Assembly (NCBI GenBank): GCA_015179125.1
Contig: WHVA01000028.1
Location: forward strand, 124,001 to 188,000
DNA length: 64,000 bases
Direction: 5' to 3'
Origin: Gautieria morchelliformis
Lineage: Eukaryota > Basidiomycota > Agaricomycetes > Gomphales > Gomphaceae
Shown: piece after piece, positions 22,999-32,862 of the stretch
How the letters are laid out: each line of letters starts with the position of its first letter
Numbering within the stretch: the first letter of the stretch is position 1
Notes under the pieces: model-generated
Databases searched by the model: none
Told to the model about the DNA's origin: nothing
The model's input: the letters and a program-made list of their open reading frames with translations, nothing else
Position numbers and translations under genes: made by a program

Positions 22999-23214
22999 TA
23001 GAGACCTCTATAAAATCGCACACTAGCTGGTCGTCGAGTCACAAACTCTGAACCCCTCATCTTTCCTAGACTATTGGCTTTATATCTTGACGTACTGTCA
23101 TACATCCGGACCACCAAGCGGGCAGTTGCAATTCTACGAGGCCCAAAGTGTTTCGTTTCCTTCTGCATAAATTATCCAAGTTTCACTCACCGCGCAAGGA
23201 GTTGTCCCCCCCCC
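22999..23214. other. Block 2-specific insertion, about 215 bp
   Basis: Sequence present between GATCCGCCTAA and CCCCCCTAGCAGGTACACCAG in block 2 but absent from block 1 at 18122-18130. It contains no recognised element ends or ORF. Confidence 0.5.
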
Positions 23215-23830
23215 CTAGCAGGTACACCAGCTGTAGACCGACTCGGCCGTGTGTCCAAGCTCAAGATTTCATCGTCCAGACTGGCTGCTGACTCCCCTGG
23301 AAATTGCCATCTTCATCCTCTGCATCAAGTATCGATCGTTCTGACCAGGTATCCTCTTCATCATCTGGTCTTGAGCTTGACCGTCCCAGCCTGCTACCCC
23401 CTCCATCAGCACAGGATCTAGGCTTTCCCAGCCAATCACCTTCACCGTCTACGGCAGAGAATGACCACCTCACGGAGTCGTTCCACGCTCCACCTCGTGG
23501 CAATCCACTTCGGGACCTGGTTAGCCCCGTCAATCCTCCGACGGAGGCAGGGGAGTCTCGTAAGGTATTGACGAAGATTCTCAGCGCACTGAACGACGCG
23601 CCAGGTGTGTTCCCGCCGCTAAGAGCAGCTGCCAGGGATACCCAATATCCTTAAGATCGCCGATGTACGTTCCCAGCCGGCCAAAATGATTGCGCGGGGG
23701 TACTCACACCGTGATGTAACAGACCTATGTACAGAATAAGCTAGACTTTCAGGACCTAACGCAAAAGTTGAAGGTCTCCATATCTATTATTTGGGACTAA
23801 GAGGTTCGCCATTTGGGTCATTTGCTCCCT
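23215..23830 (+). pseudogene. N-terminal exon of NACHT-WD40 (NLR-like) gene, copy 2
   Basis: Same exon as at 18130-18700, with a longer intact frame at 23304-23654 (Ser-rich linker, then RKVLTKILSALNDAPGVFPP). It includes about 50 bp of coding sequence (SSSSSGLELDRPSLL) missing from copy 1. The upstream part lies in a different frame, so a small indel has broken it. No NTPase domain follows. Confidence 0.5.
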
Positions 23831-23948
23831 CCCCGCATAAAGGACCTGTCAGGGTGCGTGAATATATGTTAGCTCCAAGGTTTTGCGGCACTCACCAACT
23901 ATCCAGGGCGATCCTTCCCTGTACGGACGATGTCAATCGTCGACGCTG

Positions 23949-24168
23949 GACTTTCCTCTACCGGCCATCCCGCCAAGTCAGCAGACATTAGGAGCTGTGT
24001 CATCGTCGGCCTATTACACGAGTGTCTTCCATGCAACCTGCAAATTTGCTTACCCGTCCGCGGTGTGATTTGTAAGACACATCGTCAGCAGATTTGAGAC
24101 TCTCTGAAAAATACTCGTTTAATAACCACCCCCATCGTATTGCAGTAGCAAGCTTACGAAAAACAGCG
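23949..24168. repeat. Inverted segment relative to block 1 (19060-19278)
   Basis: The sequence is the reverse complement of block 1 sequence at 19060-19278. Examples are GGCCATCCCGCCAAG against CTTGGCGGGATGGC, and AAATACTCGTTTAATAACCA against GGTTATTAAACGAGTATTTT. Sequences on both sides of it are collinear and direct. Confidence 0.85.
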
Positions 24169-25057
24169 ACCGCATGGACAAGAAGCTGAAGCTGGGAGCC
24201 AGTTCCTTCTGTTCCGACTCATGTCGCGACGCACGTCTCATCGTGCCTACTATTGCACGTATGCTTGGTCGAATATCCCGCGGACCCGATCAGCGATATG
24301 TGAGGTTCCCCGAAGCAATCCTGATGTGGCATTTGGACGGTCATACACGCGGGGGGATAGGGAAACTCGCGTTCTCGCCCAACGGCAGCCGTGTCGCGGT
24401 CGCATGCTTGGACAGCGCAGTTCGAGTCTGGAACATGGAGACTGAGGAGACTGAGCATGTGCTAGAAGGCCATTCAGATTGGTCGTCGCCCGTCGCGTTC
24501 TCTCCGGACGGCAGCCATATTGTAATGATGATGATGTTTGAATCGCAGGACAAGACAGTCCGAGTCTGGCACATCGCTGCTGGGGAGTCATGCGCCAGAT
24601 GGTCATTCGGAATTGGTATCCTCTGTCACGTTTTCGCCCGACGGCAATCGCGTTGTGTCTGGGTCGGAGGAAAGCAAGTTCGAATATGGAGCATGGTGAC
24701 TGAAGAATCAGAGCATGTACTGAAAGCCCGGAGTCGTTGGTCGCATTCTCGCCTGACAACACACGCGTTGCGTCTGGATCGGAGGACAGGACTGTTCGAG
24801 TCTGGGACGTGACCACTGAGGCGTCAGAGCACGTGTTGGAAGGTCATACACTCCGGGTCTTTTGCATCGCATTCTCGCTTGATGGCAGCTTCATTGCATC
24901 TGGATCAGACGATATGAATGTTCGAGTCTGGAACGTGGCCACTGGGGAGTCAGTGCGTGTACTGAAGGGACATGGTGATCCTGTAGCACTCGTCGCATTT
25001 CGGCCCGTGTCGTGTCCAGGAGCACGAGAGACAAGATTTCAGTCCGGGACATTGTGA
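24169..25057 (+). pseudogene. WD40-repeat array of NACHT-WD40 type gene, copy 2
   Basis: Counterpart of 19290-20270. Repeats such as VRVWNMETEETEHVLEGHSD and VRVWDVTTEASEHVLEGHT are clear. Frames shift near 24590 and 24740, one repeat junction carries an ATGATGATGATG run in place of SGS codons, and at least one repeat is missing compared with copy 1. The open part ends at 25057 without a complete protein. Confidence 0.75.
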
Positions 25058-25681
25058 CATGCGTCTTGACATGCAGTACTTCGCTTCTCTTCGGACCCCA
25101 CCGCGATATCACACGTCTACTGGCACACGTAGACCCACGCTTGCGACTCTCTCGAGATAACATGTGGCTATTTGGTGAATTCCCCATGCCCGCTGCTTGC
25201 TGGATAGCTCCAGAGTACCGCACTATTTCCGCTCATTGTTTCTTTGGCTCCGAAGTCTGTTTGGGACGTCACACAGGCCGCGTTGTTGTCCTAGATTTGA
25301 GCCCAGAGGGGGCTGTTGGAGTCGCAAACTGAAAGAGTACATTCTTTTGTTTTCCTGTTGTTTCCGGTCCAATGCCCGAGACGAGAGGCTTAGATATGCA
25401 GGGGAGTTCCCAGATTTTGGCCGAATTAGGACAAAGTAATGAGATGAAATGAAGCTACCCCTTGAACCAATTCCACCACTTTATTTTGCTAGAAAAAAAA
25501 TTCTCTGGGACGAGATTTAATCCGCGTCTCCCGTACCAATATATATTGGCCCAACTGAATTGAATTAGCCACTCCATTCAGTTATCTATTGGTAGCAAAG
25601 ACGCTGGTTTCGGTACCGCTTACGTAAACGTGAGTCTCACGACTTTGGTCGATTATTACATTCGTGCCAACGAGTTCAGAT

Positions 25682-26972
25682 ATGGGCTCTGCTCAGAGCT
25701 TGGTCGCCTCCCAGAACCTTATCGCCGCTGCTATTCTAGTTGCTGTTGTCGCAACTGTCGTTTGGCGCAGCCACGCCAACACCGACGATGCATCGGCCGC
25801 TGCGTCCAGCGATAAAACGGTGAGCAAGAAAGCCAAAAAGAAAAAGCCTGCCGGCCGGGTGCAGGATCCATCGAGTGCAGCATCGGGGAAGGAGACATTA
25901 TGGGCCGCTACACCCAGCGGTCCGCCCCCTGCACGCACTGTTCCTGGCGGGATCCTAGAGTCGGAAGCAGATGCACTTCCTGCGAGTGTTTCTGCTAGTA
26001 AACCTGTGAACGAGAAGAAGCGGAAGCCGAAAAAGTCTGGTACTGGTACTCCTCTCCCGTCTCCTTCGTCAGGTTCCGCTGCAGTTGCTGGTCCTTCTCG
26101 ACCATCTACTGGCTCCGAGTCGTCCGCCACCCCACAGCCTGCCATGCGTCCATCTACCCACACATCTACCACGGAAGCATGGACACGGGTTGAATCTCGC
26201 AGAAAGACATCTGGGCCGAACCCATCGACCAGCGATGCTGGTGTCACAACAGCAACCTCCGTGGAAGAAGATGGCTCATCCTCTGGGGCGATGGAGCGCA
26301 CCGTGGACGAAAGGCATGATCGTCCACAGAAAACCCTTGCCGAAAGATTGCTACCCAAAGGGCGCAAGACTGCGGTTGATGAGTGAGCCTCATTGACATA
26401 ACGAAGCTCAATACCTGTCCTAATTTTGTTGCAGTATGCTGGAGACCTCCGACTATCCCGAATTGTCGCGTGTTATGCGAGTGACACCGACTTCCAATGA
26501 GAAGCCTGCCACAGGGTTCTCGTGGGGAGATTATGAAGATGTTGAGGACCTCAGGGGTGCAGACGCCGATGGGGAGGATGATAGCGGCTGGGGAGTCGTC
26601 AAAAGCAGGGGCAGGGCTAGTGAGTGACACGTCAACATATTTGATTCGTTGTCCGGCTCTGACTTTTATGTTATATCCTAAGAACACGCTCAATCATCGT
26701 CCAGTGTGGCATCACCTCCTCAAGCTAAGGCCCCTGAAACACTCACCAAGAAGCAACGGCAAAACGCTGCAAAAAGAGCAGCAGACAAGGCCGCTAAGGC
26801 TGACGCCGAAGCCGCGAGACTAGCAGTACTTGCCAAGCACAAACGCGAACAGGAGCGTGACCGCATTGCGGAACAGTATGCTCACAAAGGCTCCAGTGCT
26901 GGTAGACACAATGTCAGCGGAGGAATGACAGCGATTGTCGATCACAACGGAAAGCTGGTGTTCGACAATTGA
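25682..26972 (+). CDS. Membrane-anchored Lys/Ala-rich protein of unknown function
   Basis: Exons 25682-26382, 26435-26619 and 26683-26972 give 391 residues. Residues about 12-28 (QNLIAAAILVAVVATVVW) form one membrane segment right at the N terminus with a short lumenal/outer start, followed by basic residues, so the rest should face the cytosol. The middle is Ser/Thr/Pro-rich and probably disordered. An acidic aromatic segment (GFSWGDYEDVEDL) precedes a Lys/Ala/Glu-rich helix (TKKQRQNAAKRAADKAAKAD) and a conserved-looking end GGMTAIVDHNGKLVFDN. No family was named; an ER-membrane, ribosome- or RNA-associated role is only a guess. Confidence 0.8.
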
Positions 26973-27627
26973 TTACTGCGTATACGCTTGTGCAAAGCCA
27001 TCTCACGGATGCCTTGGAAGAATGTAATCTCCCACTTTTGTAACGAATAACACTTATATTGACTTGTGACAATAGAGACGTGACTGCTGTCACTGATGAC
27101 AACACGCTAGACTACCTAAGTAGCTGCGCTCCAGTCCAGTCGGGATCAACTCGAAAGACTATTTGTAATTCCAAAGTAGCCTTGAAGCTTGATTGCCTTT
27201 TTAATTCGGAAGCAGACGTAACGTTCCAACGTCCAACTTCCAACTAGTACCCTGCCTTTCGTAACATAAGTATATCTAAGTAAATAAGTAACTATAAGTA
27301 TGATTGAAGTACTTACTCACTCAGGTTGCCTGTCTTGAATGCCCCACGACAGATAAATACAAACTCAGTGTGTAACTCCAAATTATACCATCTTCGACGT
27401 ACATTCCCAGGCAGTTGTTTTAGAGGCTGAAGCAACTGTTGTTGAGATGACACAGCATGGTTTCATTTGCATGAAGTCGCCACCATTAAACAGCCAGGCT
27501 TGACATGAAAGATCTTGCAGGTATTGTACTGTCATGGGGGAATACGACAGGGGAAATCATCGTCATCAACGCAAATATCAGTGATTTATAGAGTCCGTTC
27601 AAGTGGTGCACTGAGCCACTGCAAAGT
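26973..27627. other. Intergenic, nothing recognised
   Basis: AT-richer spacer between two 3' ends of convergent genes. It carries no conserved ORF or repeat. Confidence 0.5.
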
Positions 27628-28710
27628 TTATATCGCAGCACCAGTCAAAGACATAGTCCCCGATTTACGCGCCGGCCCCGAATAGCCACCAGCAGCTAAT
27701 TGCCTCCTGTTGTGCATCGACATGAAGGCTTTGGATCCAAACCACGCGACGACCATCCCCACAGTCCAAAAAACAACAGCCTTGAATGCATAGTGAGCCC
27801 ATGACGGCTGAAAACAAGGTGCGAGCATGATGACGGTGCCACATCTGAGGTAGACATTGAGAACCATGTTAGAACGATTCACTGTTGCCAATGACGTGAC
27901 GCTACTCAAGATACAATTAATTTAGAAGCACCAGACCCTCTCAGTTACTTACAACATGCTAGCGCCATATGCAGCGGCAAAGCGATGGCCGAAAAATGTT
28001 GCAATGGTGGTTTGACCTGCAGCAGTGTCGGATTCGACATCGACCACGGCGCCAAGGGCGTGCACGCCAGCGGTGCATAGTGATAGTACAAACGCCTTGT
28101 CTGGAATGCTAGATAGCCTGCCGCGACCGAATGTATAGCCAACCAACCAGGCGAGAAAAACGATCAGACCGTTTGAGCATGAGTCTAAGAATGGAGTTTC
28201 TTTGAGCCGTAGTGGTGGTGCAGAATACTGCCATCCGAGAATTATAAGAAGACTGGTTGAAAGCACATTTTGTGGTTTCAGACTGAGGAGTGACGTGAAG
28301 AAGATGAGTCCCGTAGATAGATATGCGGCCGAACGAACGGAGGTGTGATAAACAGGAAAAAGAACGCCGCCTTCAAGCCCGGACTTCAATTTTCGCGTGT
28401 TAATTATGTCGCTATGGTAGTCGTACACATCGTTCATCCCAAACACTACTGAGAATACGCGGCCTCAGCTTCGCGCTTGAGCACTCCGAGACGTGCGATG
28501 CTTACTAACGCAGAGGGGGAAGGAAAGTGCGACGACCTGTGCAGTGGCCATGAGTAACGACATACGATTATGGGCGACTTCGCAGATTGCTCGTGAATGG
28601 ATAAGACCTATCCCAAAGAGTATAGGGCCAAAGCACCAGGCTGCAGGACGGCTTGCTAATATAACAGCGACCAGGGTCTCGAGGGCCGTCACTGGACTGG
28701 TTTGAGACAT
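27628..28710 (-). CDS. UbiA-family prenyltransferase
   Basis: Integral membrane prenyl transferase. Exons 28506-28710, 27953-28448 and 27628-27901 give 324 residues. The first Asp-rich motif NDVYDYHSD (residues 74-82) binds Mg-diphosphate. The second is DVESDTAAGQTT about 130 residues later. Both precede hydrophobic helices, and the overall pattern is like chlorophyll-synthase/UbiA-type enzymes. The acceptor and prenyl donor cannot be told; in basidiomycetes this superfamily also includes terpene cyclases. The Met at 28710 follows a possible splice acceptor, and an upstream exon (PLSTTSDQLDPLDAG, near 28770-28830) could extend the N terminus. Confidence 0.85.
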
Positions 28711-29388
28711 TAGATAGCCTGTGAAACGAGATCAGTCACTGCGAGCAGGGAACAGGCCGAATGATACCTGCATCCAATGGATCAAGCTGGTCGCTGGTCG
28801 TACTTAGCGGGGTTTCAGGACAGAGCGGAGGGGCAGAAATTGTCTGGCTCTGATCTATATATCATGCATCACTACTTGCAATTGTTTCGAGCGATACAAG
28901 AAAGTACTATTTCAGGGAATCAACTGAATGGAGAACTTATTTTCTATTTATTGTTTATTTTGAGATTTGTATACTTACTTCGCGCGCTGGATTTCAATTG
29001 AATGCGGCTGGTGCAGACGAGTATGCGTCGGGCCACTAGCTCAGACGTACGTTAGCTAAAGACTCGCAGGCCTGAAGGCCTGATGTCTTACATATCCATT
29101 GGTTAAATTTTAAAGCAGGATGGATCAAGTCTCCATGAATCTCTTTTGCACAGTTACACACTTTCAGAGCTCCGGACCTGGAACGCACTTGATCAGATTC
29201 AGTAGTTTACTAACTTACTGAAATAAGTACTGGCGAGGACGGAATACAGGCCGGTCACCAATGTGCTGCCTCTACTTGCGCAGATAACGAGGCACCTGAC
29301 ATGTCAGTCATACCAATGCGCACATTTGCGACATTTCTATGATACAGTGACTGTCCTGAAAGATACATGCCTGTCTATGTATGTGTAT
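28711..29388. other. Intergenic, possible upstream exon of the UbiA gene
   Basis: Only the possible 5' exon near 28770-28830 noted under the UbiA gene is seen. Nothing else is recognised. Confidence 0.4.
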
Positions 29389-30468
29389 TTACACTTCCGG
29401 TGGGGCCAAAGCTATCATGCTGAATTGTATGTTATTTGAACTTTTCATGTACTTCTGCCGGATGACCTGTACAACGTCCTACAAGTCCGGTAAGCAATCC
29501 AACAATACCAAGGATGGGAAAGACAAGGAGGAGAAGGCGTACTGTTAGCAGGTCATCACTCGGCCCTCTGTCTATGGGACTAACTCTGCGACCATCGAGT
29601 TCGAGGACACGCAGCTTCTTGTCGATAGGACTGGGGGCCTGCACAAATGCGCAAAAGTGAAGGTCCGTGTCGAGATTCGTTGGAACTTCAGATTGGCCTG
29701 ACTGTGCCGCGGAGGAGTGAATAGATGCAAAGAGCTCGGTTTTTTCAAGTAGTTCGGCACGCTCCATAGGTGTTCGGGAAATCGCCTGTTCGATGAACTT
29801 TGCGAGGGGTGATTCTGGAGTGATAGTTACATCGGACTGGTTGGCATGAATCAACGCATGGTGCACGGATAAAAATCAAAGAAACAAACGTTGGTCAGGG
29901 CATGCAGGAGGCCTATGGTTCCACACGCATTTGAAATCTACCAAGCTGATTGAATAAGCCGTGTCATGCGCAGAAAGAACGGAAGAGATGCCTCACTGTC
30001 TGTTTTATATACAAAACTGAAGGATCCACCTCAGGCTGCCCTTCAGATTCGATCACTGCATCCTCAGCATGTCGCATCGCTTCAGTGGATTCGGACACGG
30101 GAAACAGGAAGACGACTGCTTTCACAGGCTTGGGGATCATTGCGAGGAGCTTTGAATACGGTCAAAGGGTGAGAAGGGATGCAACGACCATGCGTGAACA
30201 GAACGAGACGTCTCGCGTGGCACTATACACACACCTCGGGATCCAGTCCATACACGTCATAGAATGTAGCTGACGACGGGGGCAGGCCCGCCTGTTCAGA
30301 CCACTAAAGTAAAGTGAGCAAATCCTGGATACCTAGGACAAGATTCACATACAGCCGAGAGCACCTGGAAGTTGAACCAGTGCGTCAATTTCCTTACTCG
30401 ATGAAACTTATCATTATGCTTACTTCTGGGTTAGCTTCGAGAGGGATCCAGCGAGTTGGGGCTGACAT
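29389..30468 (-). CDS. Ubiquitin carboxyl-terminal hydrolase, UCH (peptidase C12) family
   Basis: Cysteine protease that frees ubiquitin from small adducts. Seven exons (30424-30468, 30353-30364, 30235-30303, 29997-30149, 29890-29937, 29543-29836, 29389-29478) give 236 residues, close to UCHL3. The catalytic set is complete: Gln92 and Cys98 in KQTISNACGTIGLLHA, His169 in LHFCAFV, and Asp190 in ELDGRR. The last intron (29479-29542) is needed: read-through would replace the family-like end (QVIRQKY, then FSMIALAP) with an unrelated hydrophobic tail. One exon is only 12 nt. The gene is divergent from RPF1, with 92 bp between start codons. Confidence 0.93.
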
Positions 30469-30560
30469 GGCTGTGTGATACTAGAATTAACTTTTGAGAT
30501 TGTAAAGTTGCTGGTAGCTATTAGGGGGTGCTTATCCACAGTCTTTCGCACTCAGCCACG
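30469..30560. promoter_or_regulatory. Shared divergent promoter of UCH and RPF1
   Basis: Only 92 bp separate the two start codons, so both transcription starts and 5' leaders must lie here or overlap the opposite gene. No consensus element was identified with confidence. Confidence 0.5.
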
Positions 30561-32051
30561 ATGGGGCGCTCCTCAAAAATTCGAAATAAACTAAAGTAAG
30601 TTTGTTCATGCGTGGTGGATGGGTGCTGATATACGTTGTACCCGAAGACGCGAGGATGTCTACCATGCATCCAAAAAGCGGCGTACGCAAGAAAAGCTGA
30701 AGAAGCGGTTAGAGCAAGTTGAGGAGGAAAAGAAGGACCCCGCTAAGAAACAGGTTGCCAGTAATCACCTTACATCTTCCGCTTATTCATGGTCGCGTCG
30801 CACAGAAACGTCTAGCTGAAAATATACCTCGAACGTTAGACAATACTCGGGAGTTTGACCCTTCGCTCTTAACAGCAAATCCTGCAGCGTCCACTAGCGC
30901 AAACGCCCCCGTCGACCCTTCCTCCTCCATCTCTCCGTCTGTACCGCAGCCTGACTCGGAGGCCTTGTTTGATGTTTCCACCGACCCGTTTGCACCATAT
31001 TTCTCCTCATCGTCCACCGACTCCCCGGTCACGCCCAAAGTTCTTATAACGACGTCGCAAAGGGCCACAAGAGTCTCGTACGAGTTTTGTGAGGAGATTG
31101 TTGGCGTTTTCCCGGGCGCTGAGTTCGTGCGACGGAAGAAAGGCCAGGGTTTTGAGATTGGAAAGATTGCAGGGTGGGCCGCCAAGCGAGGCTATGGGAG
31201 CTTGATAGTAGTGAATGAGGATCGAAAGAAGCCCAGTGAGTTGAACGTTGCTTATTCGGTCTATGTCTGACTATCGTCTACAAGATGCGATAACCATTGT
31301 TCATCTCCCCGCTGGCCCCACAGCGTACTTCAAGCTCTCCTCGATACAGCTGACGAAAGAAATATATGTTTGTCATTATAGGCGATGTGTTGATTATCTG
31401 TCTTATTTGGCGACTAGGGACATGCACGTGCCACTGCACATGCTCCAGAGTTGGTGCTCAATAACTTTGTCACTCGTCTAGGCCACACTGTAGGTCGGAT
31501 GTTCCAGACCCTATTTCCTCCCTTGCCCGAATTTCAGGGACGGTGGGTTTCTGTTCTTTCTTATTTTCTCCGACGAAGGTAACTCGTATTCACGTGGACA
31601 TATCGCAGGCAAGTGGTCACTCTTCATAACCAGCGCGACTTTCTATTCTTTCGCCGACATCGTTATGCGTTCCGCAGTACGGAGAAGGCTGCGCTTCAGG
31701 AGATTGGGCCGAGGTTTACACTGAAATTACGTTGGCTAAAGAAAGGGGTCCCGAGCGTGGGTAGCGCATTCGGTGCAGGTGAACATCCGCCGGCTTTGGC
31801 AGTTGACGTTGGCGAGGAGGCGGAGGGTGATGAGCCAGAAAGGGATGAGACGCGGGATGGGGAGGCGGAAGCGGCCGGCGTGCAAGCCGGTGTTAAAAGG
31901 GCCCCGAGTGATGTAGTGGATCCTCCGAAAGGCGGCCTGGACGAGTACGAATGGATGTGGAAGGTGCGTGACTCGTGGTCCAGTCCATGCGCATGCTTGA
32001 TTTCGATCACAGCCGGAGCTGGAGACATCACGGCGGACGTTCTTTTTGTGA
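30561..32051 (+). CDS. RPF1: Ribosome production factor 1 (Brix domain)
   Basis: Nucleolar 60S assembly factor. Seven exons (30561-30595, 30648-30753, 30806-31235, 31285-31367, 31418-31542, 31609-31963, 32013-32051) give 390 residues. The N terminus [12 protein letters not shown] and the segment [18 protein letters not shown] are characteristic. The Brix domain spans about residues 125-330: [45 protein letters not shown]. An acidic, Glu-rich insert (about residues 310-355) precedes the end [14 protein letters not shown]. The gene looks intact. Confidence 0.95.
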
Positions 32052-32862
32052 AATGAGGCTGGAAAATCTCGATGTTGCACATGCCTAATTTTACAAAAGC
32101 TATTTTGAATCCTTATATTTGTTTCGGGTAAAGTCGACCGGCTAGGGTCTGGAATCGTCGATGATGTAGAAACGACGGTTCACACATTAACAAGCGTCTT
32201 GCAACGTGATTGCGATTGTCAACACTACTGCGAGGTTTGATCCCGCAATATTGTGGTAGGGGTGGACCGATGTGGAAAAGTCGCGGCTGGCTCCCAGCGC
32301 TGTCGATTGCCAGATCGATCCAGACGCACAGACCTCGGAGCGCTGCGTTATAATGTATCTGTATACCATCCAGTCGCCACTATTCGCACCAGCCGGCTGC
32401 ACATATCTGGTCCACAATTCTCAGGCGTCCGTCAATTGCGGTGCCAAACGCTGTGAATCATTTGAAGAGGGTTGATTGGCACTTGACGCTCCGGCTGGGG
32501 GTTGCACACGCTCCCGGACCGAGGCCCTTGGCCTCTCGTTAGCCAGCAGCTCTGGGGCTCGGTTGTATTGCACCAGGGCTCTATATTAGCGTTGGCTTCT
32601 CATCAACATTTACTTACCCACACCACACTTCTTTACCGTCTGAAAGAGGTCGTCTGTAGCTCTTCTGACGCCTGTTTTATGCGTCATCAGGATCGCCAGC
32701 AGGCCCACCACGTCCAGCTGCACGTGGGCGCCCTCCTTTTATAACTTATCATTGCGTCCAACTCTCGCCCTTCATTGGATCCAGTGCGCTCGCAGGACGA
32801 GTCTGAGTCTGCTCGTCTGTAGCTCCAAGCCTGCTGCTCAGCCCAGGTCATATCGACCGTAC
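32052..32862. other. Upstream region of the Ser/Pro-rich gene
   Basis: No conserved ORF was found. The last 150 bp are rich in C and T, as is common for fungal promoters and 5' leaders. Confidence 0.4.

Larger units (their letters stand above)
20683..25430. repeat. Tandem block, copy 2 (NLR-remnant unit)
   Basis: Second copy of the block at 15290-20634. It begins with a fragment matching the broken gene at about 15295-15345 and ends just after the WD40 array (shared end GGGGAGTTCCCAGATTTTGG). The two copies are clearly diverged by indels and point changes, so the duplication is not recent. Confidence 0.85.

Noticed and set aside
25693-26367. 224-codon minus-strand ORF
   Set aside because: It is a shadow of the plus-strand membrane-anchored gene, whose exon structure is supported.
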